Made by a program: the position numbers and the translations under genes. From contig JBKPRX010000098.1 of the NCBI GenBank assembly GCA_046734795.1, positions 1-30,436 of the forward strand: DNA of 30,436 nt. Reading direction: 5' to 3'. Under the pieces are notes generated by a model, which worked only from the letters and a program-made list of their open reading frames with translations, was not told where the DNA came from and made no database searches. Positions 8,737 to 16,009 of the stretch are shown one piece after another (the first letter of the stretch is position 1; every line of letters starts with the position of its first letter). Source of the stretch: JBKPRX01 sp046734795 (GTDB lineage Bacteria; Actinomycetota; Thermoleophilia; Gaiellales; Gaiellaceae).

Positions 8737-11682
8737 TTGCTTTGGTTCCGCCGTCGAAAGACCTCGACGCCGGAGTCGGCGCCTGCAAGGGCTGCCGCTC
8801 CCGCACCGGCCCAACCCGTAGACAAACCCGGACGCACGCCAGCCGCGTCGTCCGCCGACACACCCGATAGCTCGAAGCCCAAGCGTCGCCGCGGCAGCCG
8901 CGGCGGTGCAGGACGCAAGAAGACCCAGTCCGCGTCCGCGAAGAAGCCGGAAGCGGCCGAGGCCGCCGCGGCTGACACGCAGCCCGCGAAGAAGAAGCCC
9001 GAGCGAAAGCAGGAGCGCGCCGTGTCGCAGCGGCAGGAGCGCCGGCGCCAGGAAGGCCGCCGCCGGCAGCCGCAACGGCGTGCGCCGCTGCCAGAGGCGA
9101 AGCGCGAGCTGCTCGTCTCGGTCGACATCGGCGAGCAGCGTGTGGCCGTCCTCGAGGACGGCGCGGTCGCGGAGGTCTACCTCGAGCGTCCCGAGCGCCG
9201 CTCGATCGCCGGCAACATCTACTTCGGCGTCGTCGACAACGTGCTGCCGGGAATGGAAGCGGCGTTCGTCGAGATCGGGCTCGAGAAGAACGGCTTCCTC
9301 TACGTCGACGAGATCGTCGTGCCGGAGCTCGAAGGCCGCCACCACGGCCGGAAGATCCAGGACCTGATCTCGAAGGGCCAGACGATCCTCGTCCAGGCGG
9401 TCAAGGATCCGATGAAGTCGAAGGGCGCGCGCCTGACGACGCAGATCTCGCTGCCGGGCCGGTTCGTCGTCTTCGTCCCGCAGGGCGAAGGCCTCGGCGT
9501 CTCGCGTCGCTTGAACGACGACGAGCGCCAGCGGCTCAAGGACATCCTCAAGAACCTCAACGTCAAAGAGGGCGGCGTGATCGTGCGCACCGCCGCCGAA
9601 GGTGCGTCCGCGGAGGACATCGAGCGAGACCTCGTCTTCCTCCAGCGTCTGTGGAAGTCGATCCAGTCGCGCGCGAAGGAAACGAAGCCGCCGTCACTCG
9701 TATACCAAGAGGCCGAGCTGCCGCTTCGCGTCACACGCGATCTCTTCACCGGCGACTTCGAGCACGCGTACGTCGACAACGACCAGGCGTACAAGCGCAT
9801 CGTCGGCTACTTGAAGAAGACGTCGCCGCACATGGTCGAGCGCGTCACGCGGTACAAGGAAAAGACGCCGATGATGGAGGCCTACGGCGTCGACAAGGAA
9901 GTCCGCTCGACGCTCGACCGGCGCGTGGATCTTCCCTCCGGCGGCTACCTGATCTTCGACTACGCCGAAGCATTCACGGTGATCGACGTGAACACCGGTC
10001 GCTTCGTCGGCGGGCGTGGCAAGAACTCGAACTCGCGGCTCGAGGACACGATCACGAAGAACAACCTCGAGGCAGTGAAGGAAGTCGTGCGCCAGCTACG
10101 GCTGCGCGACATCGGCGGCATCATCGTCATCGACTTCATCGACATGGCGAACCCGAAGAACCGCCAGACCGTTGAGGAGGCCTTGCGCGCGGAGCTCGAG
10201 CGCGACCGCACGAAGACCTACGTCGTCGAGATCTCACCGCTCGGGCTCGTCGAGATGACGCGACAAAACGTCACCGACGGACCTCGCGAGGTTATGACGC
10301 GCAAGTGCCCGACGTGCGGTGGCGACGGGATCGTCATCTCGGAGCACACGGCGGCGATCGAGATCGAGCGAAAGCTGCGTGCCCTCGCCGCGGGCTCGCG
10401 CTGCCAGGCATTCAAGGTCGAGCTGGCTACGAAGACGGCTGCGATTCTGATCGGCGGCGGCGCAGGGCGGCTGACGGAGCTCGAGAAGCAGACGAAGCGC
10501 CGCTTTATGCTCGTCGGGCGCGAGGACGTCCATAGCGATCACTTCTTGATGCTCGAAGAAGGCTCGGTCGCGAAGCTCGCTGCGTCGGCGCCTTTCGCCG
10601 AGGGCGACGAGGTTCGCGTCGAGCTGGCGGAGGTCGACCGCCACGACGTCAATGCGGCTGTGGGGAAGGCCGACGGTCACGCGATCTCCGTCGGCGACGC
10701 AGCCGGACTCGTCGGCAAGAAGGTCAAGGTGCGCATCGAGCGAGTGCTCGACGGCACGGCCTACGCAACGGTCGTCGAGACGGCTGCGGCGAAGAAGGCG
10801 CACGGGCTCGCGCCGCTCACCGCCGAAGGGGAGGCCGAGAAGCCGACGCGGAAACCGCCGGTCCGAAAGGGCGCCGGAACCTCTGAGGAAGCGAAGGCGA
10901 AACTTGCATCCGACGATCTCGAAGAAATCGCTGCCGTGGCTGACGGCGAACTCGCGGTCGAGGCCGCTGAGGCAGTCGAGGCGCCGGCACCGGAAACCGA
11001 CGCCGACGCGGCGCCCACGCCGAAGAAGCGGACGCGCCGAGGCTCTCGCGGCGGCCGTAAGCGCAAGAAAGCCGGCGCAACGGCCTCCGGTGAGGTTAGG
11101 CCGGATGAGCCAAGCCCGGATGGGGCGACGGCGACTCCGGATGGGGCAGGCCCGGATGGGGCAGGCCCCGAGATCGACCCGGCGTCCCAGTCCTCGGCGT
11201 CCCAGTCCTCGGCGTCCGAGTCCCAGCCGTCCCAGGTCCAGGTGTCCCCATCCCACGTGTCCGAGCCCCAGCCTCAGCCAGAGTCGAGCGAGACGCCGGC
11301 GGTGCGGATCCACGTGCCGGACGACGCGTTTGGCCGCGACGGGGAACCCGACGACGAACCCGTCGTCGAGTCTGGAGCGCAAACGCAGACGGACCCCTCT
11401 GCCGAAGAGAACGCGACGCCGAGCGACGGCCGAGACCCGGTTGCGAAGCCGAAGAAGCGCACGCGCCGCGGATCACGCGGCGGCAAAGGCCGGAACCGCA
11501 AGGCCGCTGCGTCACCCTCTGCTGCCGCGAACGGAAAAGCCGTCGAGGCCGAGGCGTCGATGGAACTCGCAGAACCGCCCGCTGCGAACGGTGCCGAGCC
11601 GGATGCCGACGAAGGGAGCGATGCGTCGTACGTGCCGATGTCCGAGTGGATCGAAGACTTCGACCGCACCCGCGACCGCTAA
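8737..11682 (+). CDS. rne: Ribonuclease E/G family endoribonuclease
   Basis: This enzyme cleaves single-stranded RNA in mRNA decay and rRNA/tRNA maturation. The 981-residue protein has a basic, Lys/Ala/Arg-rich N-terminal extension (about 1-120), then the S1/5'-sensor core starting at KRELLVSVDIGEQ, the catalytic region with Asp417 (VIDVNTG) and Asp466 (VIDFID), which match the metal-binding Asp303 and Asp346 of E. coli RNase E, and the Zn-link C524-PT-C527. The core has a short insert after VNTG compared with E. coli RNase E. A long disordered C-terminal tail (about 700-981) carries Pro/Glu/Ser/Gln-rich repeats. The motif RRGSRGG occurs three times (about 51-57, 767-773 and 910-916). The TTG start is fixed by AAGGAGA 6 bases upstream. 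Confidence 0.95.
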   Translation: MLWFRRRKTSTPESAPARAAAPAPAQPVDKPGRTPAASSADTPDSSKPKRRRGSRGGAGRKKTQSASAKKPEAAEAAAADTQPAKKKPERKQERAVSQRQERRRQEGRRRQPQRRAPLPEAKRELLVSVDIGEQRVAVLEDGAVAEVYLERPERRSIAGNIYFGVVDNVLPGMEAAFVEIGLEKNGFLYVDEIVVPELEGRHHGRKIQDLISKGQTILVQAVKDPMKSKGARLTTQISLPGRFVVFVPQGEGLGVSRRLNDDERQRLKDILKNLNVKEGGVIVRTAAEGASAEDIERDLVFLQRLWKSIQSRAKETKPPSLVYQEAELPLRVTRDLFTGDFEHAYVDNDQAYKRIVGYLKKTSPHMVERVTRYKEKTPMMEAYGVDKEVRSTLDRRVDLPSGGYLIFDYAEAFTVIDVNTGRFVGGRGKNSNSRLEDTITKNNLEAVKEVVRQLRLRDIGGIIVIDFIDMANPKNRQTVEEALRAELERDRTKTYVVEISPLGLVEMTRQNVTDGPREVMTRKCPTCGGDGIVISEHTAAIEIERKLRALAAGSRCQAFKVELATKTAAILIGGGAGRLTELEKQTKRRFMLVGREDVHSDHFLMLEEGSVAKLAASAPFAEGDEVRVELAEVDRHDVNAAVGKADGHAISVGDAAGLVGKKVKVRIERVLDGTAYATVVETAAAKKAHGLAPLTAEGEAEKPTRKPPVRKGAGTSEEAKAKLASDDLEEIAAVADGELAVEAAEAVEAPAPETDADAAPTPKKRTRRGSRGGRKRKKAGATASGEVRPDEPSPDGATATPDGAGPDGAGPEIDPASQSSASQSSASESQPSQVQVSPSHVSEPQPQPESSETPAVRIHVPDDAFGRDGEPDDEPVVESGAQTQTDPSAEENATPSDGRDPVAKPKKRTRRGSRGGKGRNRKAAASPSAAANGKAVEAEASMELAEPPAANGAEPDADEGSDASYVPMSEWIEDFDRTRDR
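11116..11226 (+). repeat. 15-bp tandem repeats in the RNase E/G tail
   Basis: Two in-frame families of 15-base repeats lie back to back. CCGGATGGGGCAGGC occurs at 11137-11151 and 11152-11166, with a variant at 11116-11130. GCGTCCCAGTCCTCG occurs at 11182-11196 and 11197-11211, with a variant at 11212-11226. They encode PDGAG and ASQSS units. Serine here uses TCC rather than the TCG common in neighbouring genes, suggesting recent local expansion. Confidence 0.8.
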
Positions 11683-11690
11683 CGCTTCGC

Positions 11691-11696
11691 TAGACT
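11691..11696 (+). promoter_or_regulatory. Likely -10 element (TAGACT) for rplU-rpmA
   Basis: TAGACT lies 8 bases after the RNase E/G stop and 45 bases before the rplU ATG. The same hexamer in the same GCTAGACTGG context occurs before tRNA-Ala (15749-15754), which strengthens it as a genuine strong promoter. No clear -35 at 16-18 bases. Confidence 0.55.
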
Positions 11697-11741
11697 GGCC
11701 GGCGCTTGCGGCGCTCCCGAGCCCGCATTTCCTCTCAAGCA

Positions 11742-12323
11742 ATGAGCTACGCAATCATCACCCTGGGCGGTAAGCAGTACCGCGTCGAGCCGGGCGAACG
11801 ACTGCTCGTGGATCGACTCGCGACCGATGCCGGCAAGACCTTCCAGCCGTCGGTGCTCTTCGTCGGTGGCGACGGCAAGGCAGACCTGAGCCCGAAGATC
11901 GCCGTGACCGCGCGCGTCGTCGAGCACGTCCGCGGCGACAAGATCCGCATCGGGAAGTACCGGCCGAAGAGCGGCTTCCGAAAGCACACCGGTTTCCGCG
12001 CTGCGCTGACTCGCATCGAGATCGAGTCGATCGGGTCATCGAAGGCGAAGGCGGAGAAGGCCGAGCCCAAAGCCGAGCCGAAGACGGAAGCGAAGGAAGC
12101 GAAGGCCGCGGCCGCAACGGCCGAGCCGGAGGCGAAGCCGACGCGAGTCGCGCATCCGCCGAAGGGCTACGAAGATCTCACGGTTGCGGAGATCCACGAC
12201 GCGGCCCCGTCATGGCGGCGGCCGAATCTCGAAGCCGCACTCGAGTACGAGCGCAAGCACGCGAACCGAAAGGGCGCGATCGCAGCACTCGAGCATGCGC
12301 TTGAAGCGAAGGAGCACGACTAA
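11742..12323 (+). CDS. rplU: 50S ribosomal protein L21 (bL21) with long C-terminal extension
   Basis: L21 binds 23S rRNA in the large subunit. Residues 1-100 are a standard L21 (MSYAIITLGGKQYRVEPGE at the start, then KIRIGKYRPKSGFRKHTGFR, the basic loop). The protein continues to 193 residues instead of about 103. Residues 101-138 are a Lys/Glu/Ala/Pro linker, and 141-190 form a predicted helical module (GYEDLTVAEIHDAAPSW, then LEAALEYERKHANRKGAIAALEHAL). ATG 11742 is chosen over upstream in-frame codons because the family begins at MSYAII. The stop TAA shares its last A with the rpmA ATG, so rplU-rpmA is a coupled pair as in most bacteria. Confidence 0.95.
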   Translation: MSYAIITLGGKQYRVEPGERLLVDRLATDAGKTFQPSVLFVGGDGKADLSPKIAVTARVVEHVRGDKIRIGKYRPKSGFRKHTGFRAALTRIEIESIGSSKAKAEKAEPKAEPKTEAKEAKAAAATAEPEAKPTRVAHPPKGYEDLTVAEIHDAAPSWRRPNLEAALEYERKHANRKGAIAALEHALEAKEHD

Positions 12324-12577
12324 TGGCGCACAAGAAAGGTCTCGGCTCGTCGCGCAACGGGCGCGACTCGAATCCGAAGATGCTCGGCGTCAAGATCTTT
12401 GCCGGGCAAGACGTAACCGCCGGAATGATTCTCGTCCGCCAGCGCGGTACGCGGTTCCGCCCAGGTCCCGGTACGGGCATCGGCAAGGACGACACCATCT
12501 TCGCCACGCGCGCCGGCACGGTCGCGTTCCGTCAGTCGGGCGACCGCCGGTTCGTCTCGGTCGTCGACGGCGACTAG
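12323..12577 (+). CDS. rpmA: 50S ribosomal protein L27 (bL27)
   Basis: L27 lies at the peptidyl-transferase centre of the ribosome. The 84-residue protein matches the family throughout: MAHKKGLGSSRNGRDSNPK at the start, LGVKIFAGQDVTAGMILVRQRGTRF in the middle and the GTGIGKDDTIFA segment. There is no extra N-terminal peptide of the kind cleaved by Prp in Firmicutes. It overlaps the rplU stop by one base and its own TAG overlaps the convergent DUF2007 gene as CTAG. Confidence 0.97.
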   Translation: MAHKKGLGSSRNGRDSNPKMLGVKIFAGQDVTAGMILVRQRGTRFRPGPGTGIGKDDTIFATRAGTVAFRQSGDRRFVSVVDGD

Positions 12578-12795
12578 CTCGGCTCGCCGAGCAGCTCTTT
12601 CGCACGCTCGAGATCGCTCTGCTGCACGAGCACCTCGCACGGGCCGACGTTGGCGCCGAACCCCGAGCCCACACCGACCGCGCGGTAGAAGCACTGGATG
12701 CCGTTCGCGCGGAGCAAGCCGCAGGCGACCATCGCCTCGCCTTCGTTCGGAACGACCGTTACAGGTTCGACATCGTGTGCTTCGTCTTCTGCCAC
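12574..12795 (-). CDS. DUF2007-like small protein (putative signal-transducing protein)
   Basis: The 73-residue protein has the DUF2007 pattern: a strand VTVVPNEGEAMVACGLLRANGI, a Cys/Phe-Tyr stretch, and a final VLVQQSDLERAKELLGEPS where the residue can be switched between subunits. Members are often described as putative signal-transducing proteins and act through a PII-like small fold; the real function is unknown. The GTG start (12795-12793) shares one base with the TAG stop of the upstream leucine-rich-repeat gene (TAGTG), so the two are translationally coupled on the minus strand. The end overlaps rpmA by CTAG. Confidence 0.75.
   Translation of the reverse strand: MAEDEAHDVEPVTVVPNEGEAMVACGLLRANGIQCFYRAVGVGSGFGANVGPCEVLVQQSDLERAKELLGEPS
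12577..12592 (+). terminator. Probable terminator after rplU-rpmA
   Basis: GCTCGG (12577-12582) and CCGAGC (12587-12592) form a 6-bp stem with a CTCG loop directly at the rpmA stop. It is followed by CAGCTCTTTC, a short U-rich stretch on the plus strand. The stem lies inside the end of the convergent DUF2007 gene. Confidence 0.5.
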
Positions 12796-13472
12796 TACAG
12801 AAGCACCCTACAACCGCGGAGACTCAAAGCTTCCGCAACCGGCTGGTCGCCTTCGAGCGAGTTCCACCGCACGTCGAGCTTCTTCAGCTGCGGCATGCGC
12901 GCGAGCCAGCTCGGAAGCGACACGAGGCGGTTCGCACGGAGGTCGAGCTGCTCGAGACGTTCGAGGCCCGCAAGCGCGGGCGGCACGCGGGTGAACGAGT
13001 TGCCGCGGAGTGAGAGCTCGCGGAGCGACGTGAGATCGGCGACGGAGTCCGGAAGTGACGTCAGGTGATTGCCGTCGAGCCGAAGCTCCTCCAAGCTCGC
13101 GAGCGCTCCGATCTCCTCCGGCAGTGACGTGAGCTCGTTCGCGGCGGCGCCGAGGTAGCGCAGATTGGCGAGCTGCGTGACGACGAGCGGCAGCTCGCCG
13201 AGCGGGTTGTCGCTCACGTAGAGAAACTCGAGCCACGCGAGCAGACCGAGCGTGGGGGGCAGCTCGATCAGCTCGTTGTGCCCCAGGTCGAGGACGCGAA
13301 GACGTCCGAGCTGCCCGATCTGCTCCGACAGCTCGACGAGGCGGTTCTGCGACACGTTCAACGCCTCGAGCGAGGTGCGCTCCCAGACCCAGTCCGGCAC
13401 CGTGTCGACGCCGTTGTCGTAGAGGCTCGCGATCTGCGTGCCGTCGCCCTCGCCTGCGAAGTGGAGTTGCAT
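12795..13472 (-). CDS. Leucine-rich repeat protein
   Basis: The 225-residue protein has a 34-residue N-terminal cap followed by eight leucine-rich repeats. Seven are exactly 23 residues long with the pattern LxxLxLxxNxLxxLPxxIxxLxx, and a final shorter repeat ends in a polar cap (residues about 196-225). There is no signal peptide or membrane segment, so it is probably cytoplasmic. LRR solenoids bind protein partners, but the partner is not evident. ATG 13472-13470 has TACAGT 6 bases upstream and no Shine-Dalgarno. It is divergent from obgE and coupled to the DUF2007 gene. Confidence 0.88.
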   Translation of the reverse strand: MQLHFAGEGDGTQIASLYDNGVDTVPDWVWERTSLEALNVSQNRLVELSEQIGQLGRLRVLDLGHNELIELPPTLGLLAWLEFLYVSDNPLGELPLVVTQLANLRYLGAAANELTSLPEEIGALASLEELRLDGNHLTSLPDSVADLTSLRELSLRGNSFTRVPPALAGLERLEQLDLRANRLVSLPSWLARMPQLKKLDVRWNSLEGDQPVAEALSLRGCRVLL

Positions 13473-13478
13473 CGTCTC

Positions 13479-13507
13479 ACTGTATTCAGGCTGCCTCTCG
13501 GCGTCAT
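13479..13507 (-). promoter_or_regulatory. Promoter of the LRR-DUF2007 pair
   Basis: On the minus strand, ATGACG (13507-13502) as -35 is separated by exactly 17 bases from TACAGT (13484-13479) as -10, which ends 6 bases before the ATG. Transcription would begin at or next to the start codon, a leaderless arrangement. Confidence 0.6.
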
Positions 13508-13512
13508 CGCTC

Positions 13513-13518
13513 TACGCT
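13513..13518 (+). promoter_or_regulatory. Likely -10 element (TACGCT) for obgE
   Basis: TACGCT lies 7 bases before the obgE ATG with no Shine-Dalgarno between, suggesting a leaderless obgE transcript. The 53-base intergenic region thus carries two divergent promoters whose upstream parts overlap. No good -35. Confidence 0.45.
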
Positions 13519-13525
13519 TCGCCTG

Positions 13526-14752
13526 ATGGCCGACCCGAGTCGCGACTCGCCGTTCCACGATCGCGCACGTGTGCGTGTGGTCGCCGGCCGCGGCGGAGAC
13601 GGTGCGATTCATTTCCGTCGCGAGAAACACGTGCCGCGCGGCGGCCCCGACGGCGGCGACGGCGGCCGTGGCGGCAGCGTCGTCGCTGTCGCCGAGCCGG
13701 ACCTGCGTGATCTGTCGGAGTTTCGCCGCAGGCGCTATTTCGCCGCGGGGCGGGGCGGCGCAGGCGGCGGTGCGCGGAAGCACGGGGCCGACGGAACGGA
13801 TGTCGAGCTGCGTGTGCCCATGGGGACTCAGGTTCTCGACTCCGACGGACGCCTCGTCGCAGACCTCGCGCATCCACACGGGCGCGTGACGCTCGCGCAC
13901 GGAGGCGCCGGCGGGCGAGGAAACGCCGGGTTCGCGAGTGCGACGCGGCAGGTGCCGCGCTTCGCGGAGACAGGCCTCCCCGGCGACGAGGCCGAGCTCG
14001 AGCTCCGCCTCAAGCTTCTCGCGGACGCGGCGCTCGCGGGGCTGCCGAACGCCGGCAAGTCGTCGCTGCTCGCGCGCATCTCCAATGCACGCCCGAAGGT
14101 CGCCGAGTATCCCTTCACGACCCTTGCGCCGGTGCTCGGAACCGTCGACGCGCCGGATGCGACGAGACAGCTCACCGTCGTCGACGTGCCCGGCTTGATC
14201 GAAGGCGCGAGCGAGGGCGTCGGCCTCGGCCACGAGTTCCTCGCGCACCTCGAGCGGGCGCAGCTCCTGCTTCACGTGATCGATGCCTCGCACGGCGACG
14301 CTGCTGAGCGCTGGGACACGATCGACGCCGAGCTTGCAGCGTACGGCGCAGGGCTCGACGCACGACCGCAGGCCGTCGTCCTGAACAAGATCGATCTCGT
14401 CGTCGACCCGCCGGAGTTCCACGTCGAGGACGAGCGGATCGTCCGCGTCTTCCGCGTCTCCGCAGCAACAGGAGCGGGGATCGAGGAGCTGAAGCGCGCA
14501 CTCTTCGAGCTCTGCCCGCCGGAGGCTTCGGGTGTGGCGCCGCAACCCGAGAACACGCCGCTCGCCGACTTCCTCGTCTATCGACCGAAGCCGACGCGGC
14601 CGGGGTATCGAATCCTGCGGACCGACCGCGGCTTTCGTGTCGCCGGCGAGCCGCCGTCGCCGGACGAGCTCGAAGCCGCGTTGAAGGCAGCAGGCGCGCG
14701 CGTGGGCGACGAGATCGAGATCGGTGAGGAGACGCTCGAATGGGCGGAATAG
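13526..14752 (+). CDS. obgE: GTPase ObgE/CgtA
   Basis: Obg is an essential GTPase of 50S assembly and stress signalling. The 408-residue protein has the glycine-rich Obg fold (about 10-160, with GGPDGGDGGRGGSV and HGGAGGRGN), the G domain with G1 GLPNAGKS (172-179), the switch segment YPFTTLAPVLG, G3 DVPGLIEGA, G4 NKID, and a C-terminal OCT domain (about 335-408) typical of Gram-positive Obg, with FLVYRPKPTRPGYRI. ATG 13526 gives the usual N-terminus. It overlaps nadD by 13 bases; obgE-nadD-rsfS is a common bacterial gene order. Confidence 0.97.
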   Translation: MADPSRDSPFHDRARVRVVAGRGGDGAIHFRREKHVPRGGPDGGDGGRGGSVVAVAEPDLRDLSEFRRRRYFAAGRGGAGGGARKHGADGTDVELRVPMGTQVLDSDGRLVADLAHPHGRVTLAHGGAGGRGNAGFASATRQVPRFAETGLPGDEAELELRLKLLADAALAGLPNAGKSSLLARISNARPKVAEYPFTTLAPVLGTVDAPDATRQLTVVDVPGLIEGASEGVGLGHEFLAHLERAQLLLHVIDASHGDAAERWDTIDAELAAYGAGLDARPQAVVLNKIDLVVDPPEFHVEDERIVRVFRVSAATGAGIEELKRALFELCPPEASGVAPQPENTPLADFLVYRPKPTRPGYRILRTDRGFRVAGEPPSPDELEAALKAAGARVGDEIEIGEETLEWAE

Positions 14753-15297
14753 GACTTCTCGGCGGCGCGTTCGATCCGCCGCACGAAGGCCACGTCGCGC
14801 TCGGCCGCGCGGCGAAGGAACACTTCGCGCTCGATCGGCTCATCGTGCTCGTTACGGCGCAGCCCGGACACAAGCACGTCGACACGTCCGCGGCCGTCCG
14901 GCTCGAGCTTGCGCGCGCCGCCTTCCCGGACGACGAGGTGCGGCTCGACGAGCACGCGCGCACGGTCGACCTGTTGCGGGAAGGCGAATGGGTCGATCCG
15001 CTCGTCGTGATCGGCGCCGACCAGTTCCGAGACTTCCCGACCTGGCGAAATCCTGACGAGGTCATCAGACTCGCCCGGCTCGCCGTCGGCACGCGCCCCG
15101 GCTATCCACGGGCTGAGCTGGACACGGTGCTGAACGGCCTGGCCCAGCCGGATCGCGTCGCGTTCTTCGCAGTCGAGCCCCACGACGCCTCCTCGAGCGC
15201 CGTTCGCCGCCGTGCCGCGGCCGGAGAGCCGCTCGACGGCCTTGTTCCCGAGGCAGTCGCGCGAGTGATCGCCGAGCGGCAGGTCTACCGGCGGTAG
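14740..15297 (+). CDS. nadD: Nicotinate-nucleotide adenylyltransferase
   Basis: NadD adenylates nicotinate mononucleotide to deamido-NAD in NAD synthesis. The 185-residue protein starts MGGIGLLGGAFDPPHEGHV, containing the nucleotidyltransferase HxGH-type motif (HEGH), and later has VVIGADQFRDFPTWRNPDE, a strong NadD signature, and SSSAVRRR in place of the ISST-type motif. It is slightly shorter than typical (about 190-210). ATG 14740 is supported by GGTGAGGAG about 10 bases upstream; the start lies inside the end of obgE. Confidence 0.94.
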   Translation: MGGIGLLGGAFDPPHEGHVALGRAAKEHFALDRLIVLVTAQPGHKHVDTSAAVRLELARAAFPDDEVRLDEHARTVDLLREGEWVDPLVVIGADQFRDFPTWRNPDEVIRLARLAVGTRPGYPRAELDTVLNGLAQPDRVAFFAVEPHDASSSAVRRRAAAGEPLDGLVPEAVARVIAERQVYRR

Positions 15298-15305
15298 CGG
15301 CGGGC

Positions 15306-15311
15306 TACACT
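15306..15311 (+). promoter_or_regulatory. Likely -10 element (TACACT) for rsfS
   Basis: TACACT lies 8 bases after the nadD stop. The same hexamer with the same GGxTACACTCC surroundings precedes the small membrane gene at 23685. It would start transcription near 15318, leaving room for the GCGGAGGA ribosome-binding sequence at 15335-15342. Confidence 0.45.
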
Positions 15312-15355
15312 CCGGGCGACTTGAGGAAGACCCTGCGGAGGACCACGACTCGATC

Positions 15356-15712
15356 CTGAGCCCGCTCGAACAAGCACAACGCATCGCCGCTCTCGCCCAG
15401 GAGAAGCTGGCCGAGGACGTTCTGATCCTCGACATGCGGCCGGTGTGCACCTACACCGACTTCTTTGTGATCTGCACCGGCCGGAACGCGCGCCAGACGG
15501 CCGCGATCTGGGACGAGGTACACGTCAAGCTCAAGCACGAAGAACGACTGCTGCCCAATTCGGTCGACGGCCAGCGAGACGGAACGTGGATCGTTGCGGA
15601 CTACGTGGATGTCGTCCTCCACGTCTTTACTCCCGAGACGCGCGCGTACTACCGGCTCGACGAGCTGTGGGGCGACGTGCCGTCGATCGAGACCGAAGCC
15701 GCGACCGCGTAG
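15356..15712 (+). CDS. rsfS: Ribosomal silencing factor RsfS (Iojap family), non-canonical start
   Basis: RsfS binds L14 on the 50S subunit and blocks subunit joining in starvation. The conserved core is complete: EKLAEDVLILDMR, TYTDFFVICTGRNARQT, and the YVDVVLHVFTPETRAYYRLDELWGD segment. The reading frame is open from 15269 but contains no ATG, GTG or TTG before ATG 15434, which would cut off part of the core. I place the start at CTG 15356 (product about 118 residues, beginning LSPLEQAQRIAALAQ); ATC 15353 is an alternative, with GGAGGA at 15337-15342 10-13 bases upstream. It follows obgE-nadD, the standard context. Function is firm, the start is not. Confidence 0.88.
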   Translation: MSPLEQAQRIAALAQEKLAEDVLILDMRPVCTYTDFFVICTGRNARQTAAIWDEVHVKLKHEERLLPNSVDGQRDGTWIVADYVDVVLHVFTPETRAYYRLDELWGDVPSIETEAATA

Positions 15713-15748
15713 ACGAGCACGCGCGGGACCGTCGTTTCCGCGAGCGGC

Positions 15749-15754
15749 TAGACT
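15749..15754 (+). promoter_or_regulatory. Likely -10 element (TAGACT) for tRNA-Ala
   Basis: TAGACT lies 13 bases before the first tRNA base, in the context GCTAGACTGG that is also found before rplU. That spacing fits a tRNA precursor with a 5' leader of a few bases. Confidence 0.55.
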
Positions 15755-15767
15755 GGTCGGCGCTGAC

Positions 15768-15840
15768 GGGGCCATAGCTCAGTTGGGAGAGCGTCTGGCT
15801 GGCAGCCAGAAGGTCGCCGGTTCGAGCCCGGCTGGCTCCA
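15768..15840 (+). tRNA. tRNA-Ala, anticodon GGC
   Basis: A complete 73-base cloverleaf. The acceptor stem GGGGCCA pairs with TGGCTCC and contains the G3-U70 wobble pair that identifies alanine tRNA. The D-arm AGCTCAGTTGGGAGAGC, the anticodon stem TCTGG/CCAGA around loop CTGGCAG (anticodon GGC at 15801-15803) and the T-arm GCCGG-TTCGAGC-CCGGC are all present. The discriminator is A (15840). The 3' CCA is not encoded. The tRNA reads GCC/GCT codons, abundant in this GC-rich genome. Confidence 0.97.
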
Positions 15841-15854
15841 CTTCGAAAAGTCCG

Positions 15855-15872
15855 GGCCGCGCTGCCGCGGCC
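15855..15872 (+). terminator. Hairpin downstream of tRNA-Ala
   Basis: GGCCGCG (15855-15861), loop CTGC, CGCGGCC (15866-15872) forms a perfect 7-bp GC stem 15 bases after the tRNA. There is no U-run. Probable terminator or 3'-end signal. The remaining bases to 16009 hold no gene I can support. Confidence 0.5.
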
Positions 15873-16009
15873 ATGACGACTTCCGAAGCATCAACTCTTG
15901 CTACGAGCGAGTCGTACCAACGAGTCGGGCAATGCCCAAACACGTTGGCGGCAGCGAGATGAACCTGTCCGAGATCGCTGTTTGGGCGGCGCAACGTACG
16001 CAACGCAAC

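Noticed and set aside
15779..16003. Minus-strand frame across the tRNA
   Set aside because: It is the complement of tRNA-Ala; such frames are common artefacts of tRNA genes.
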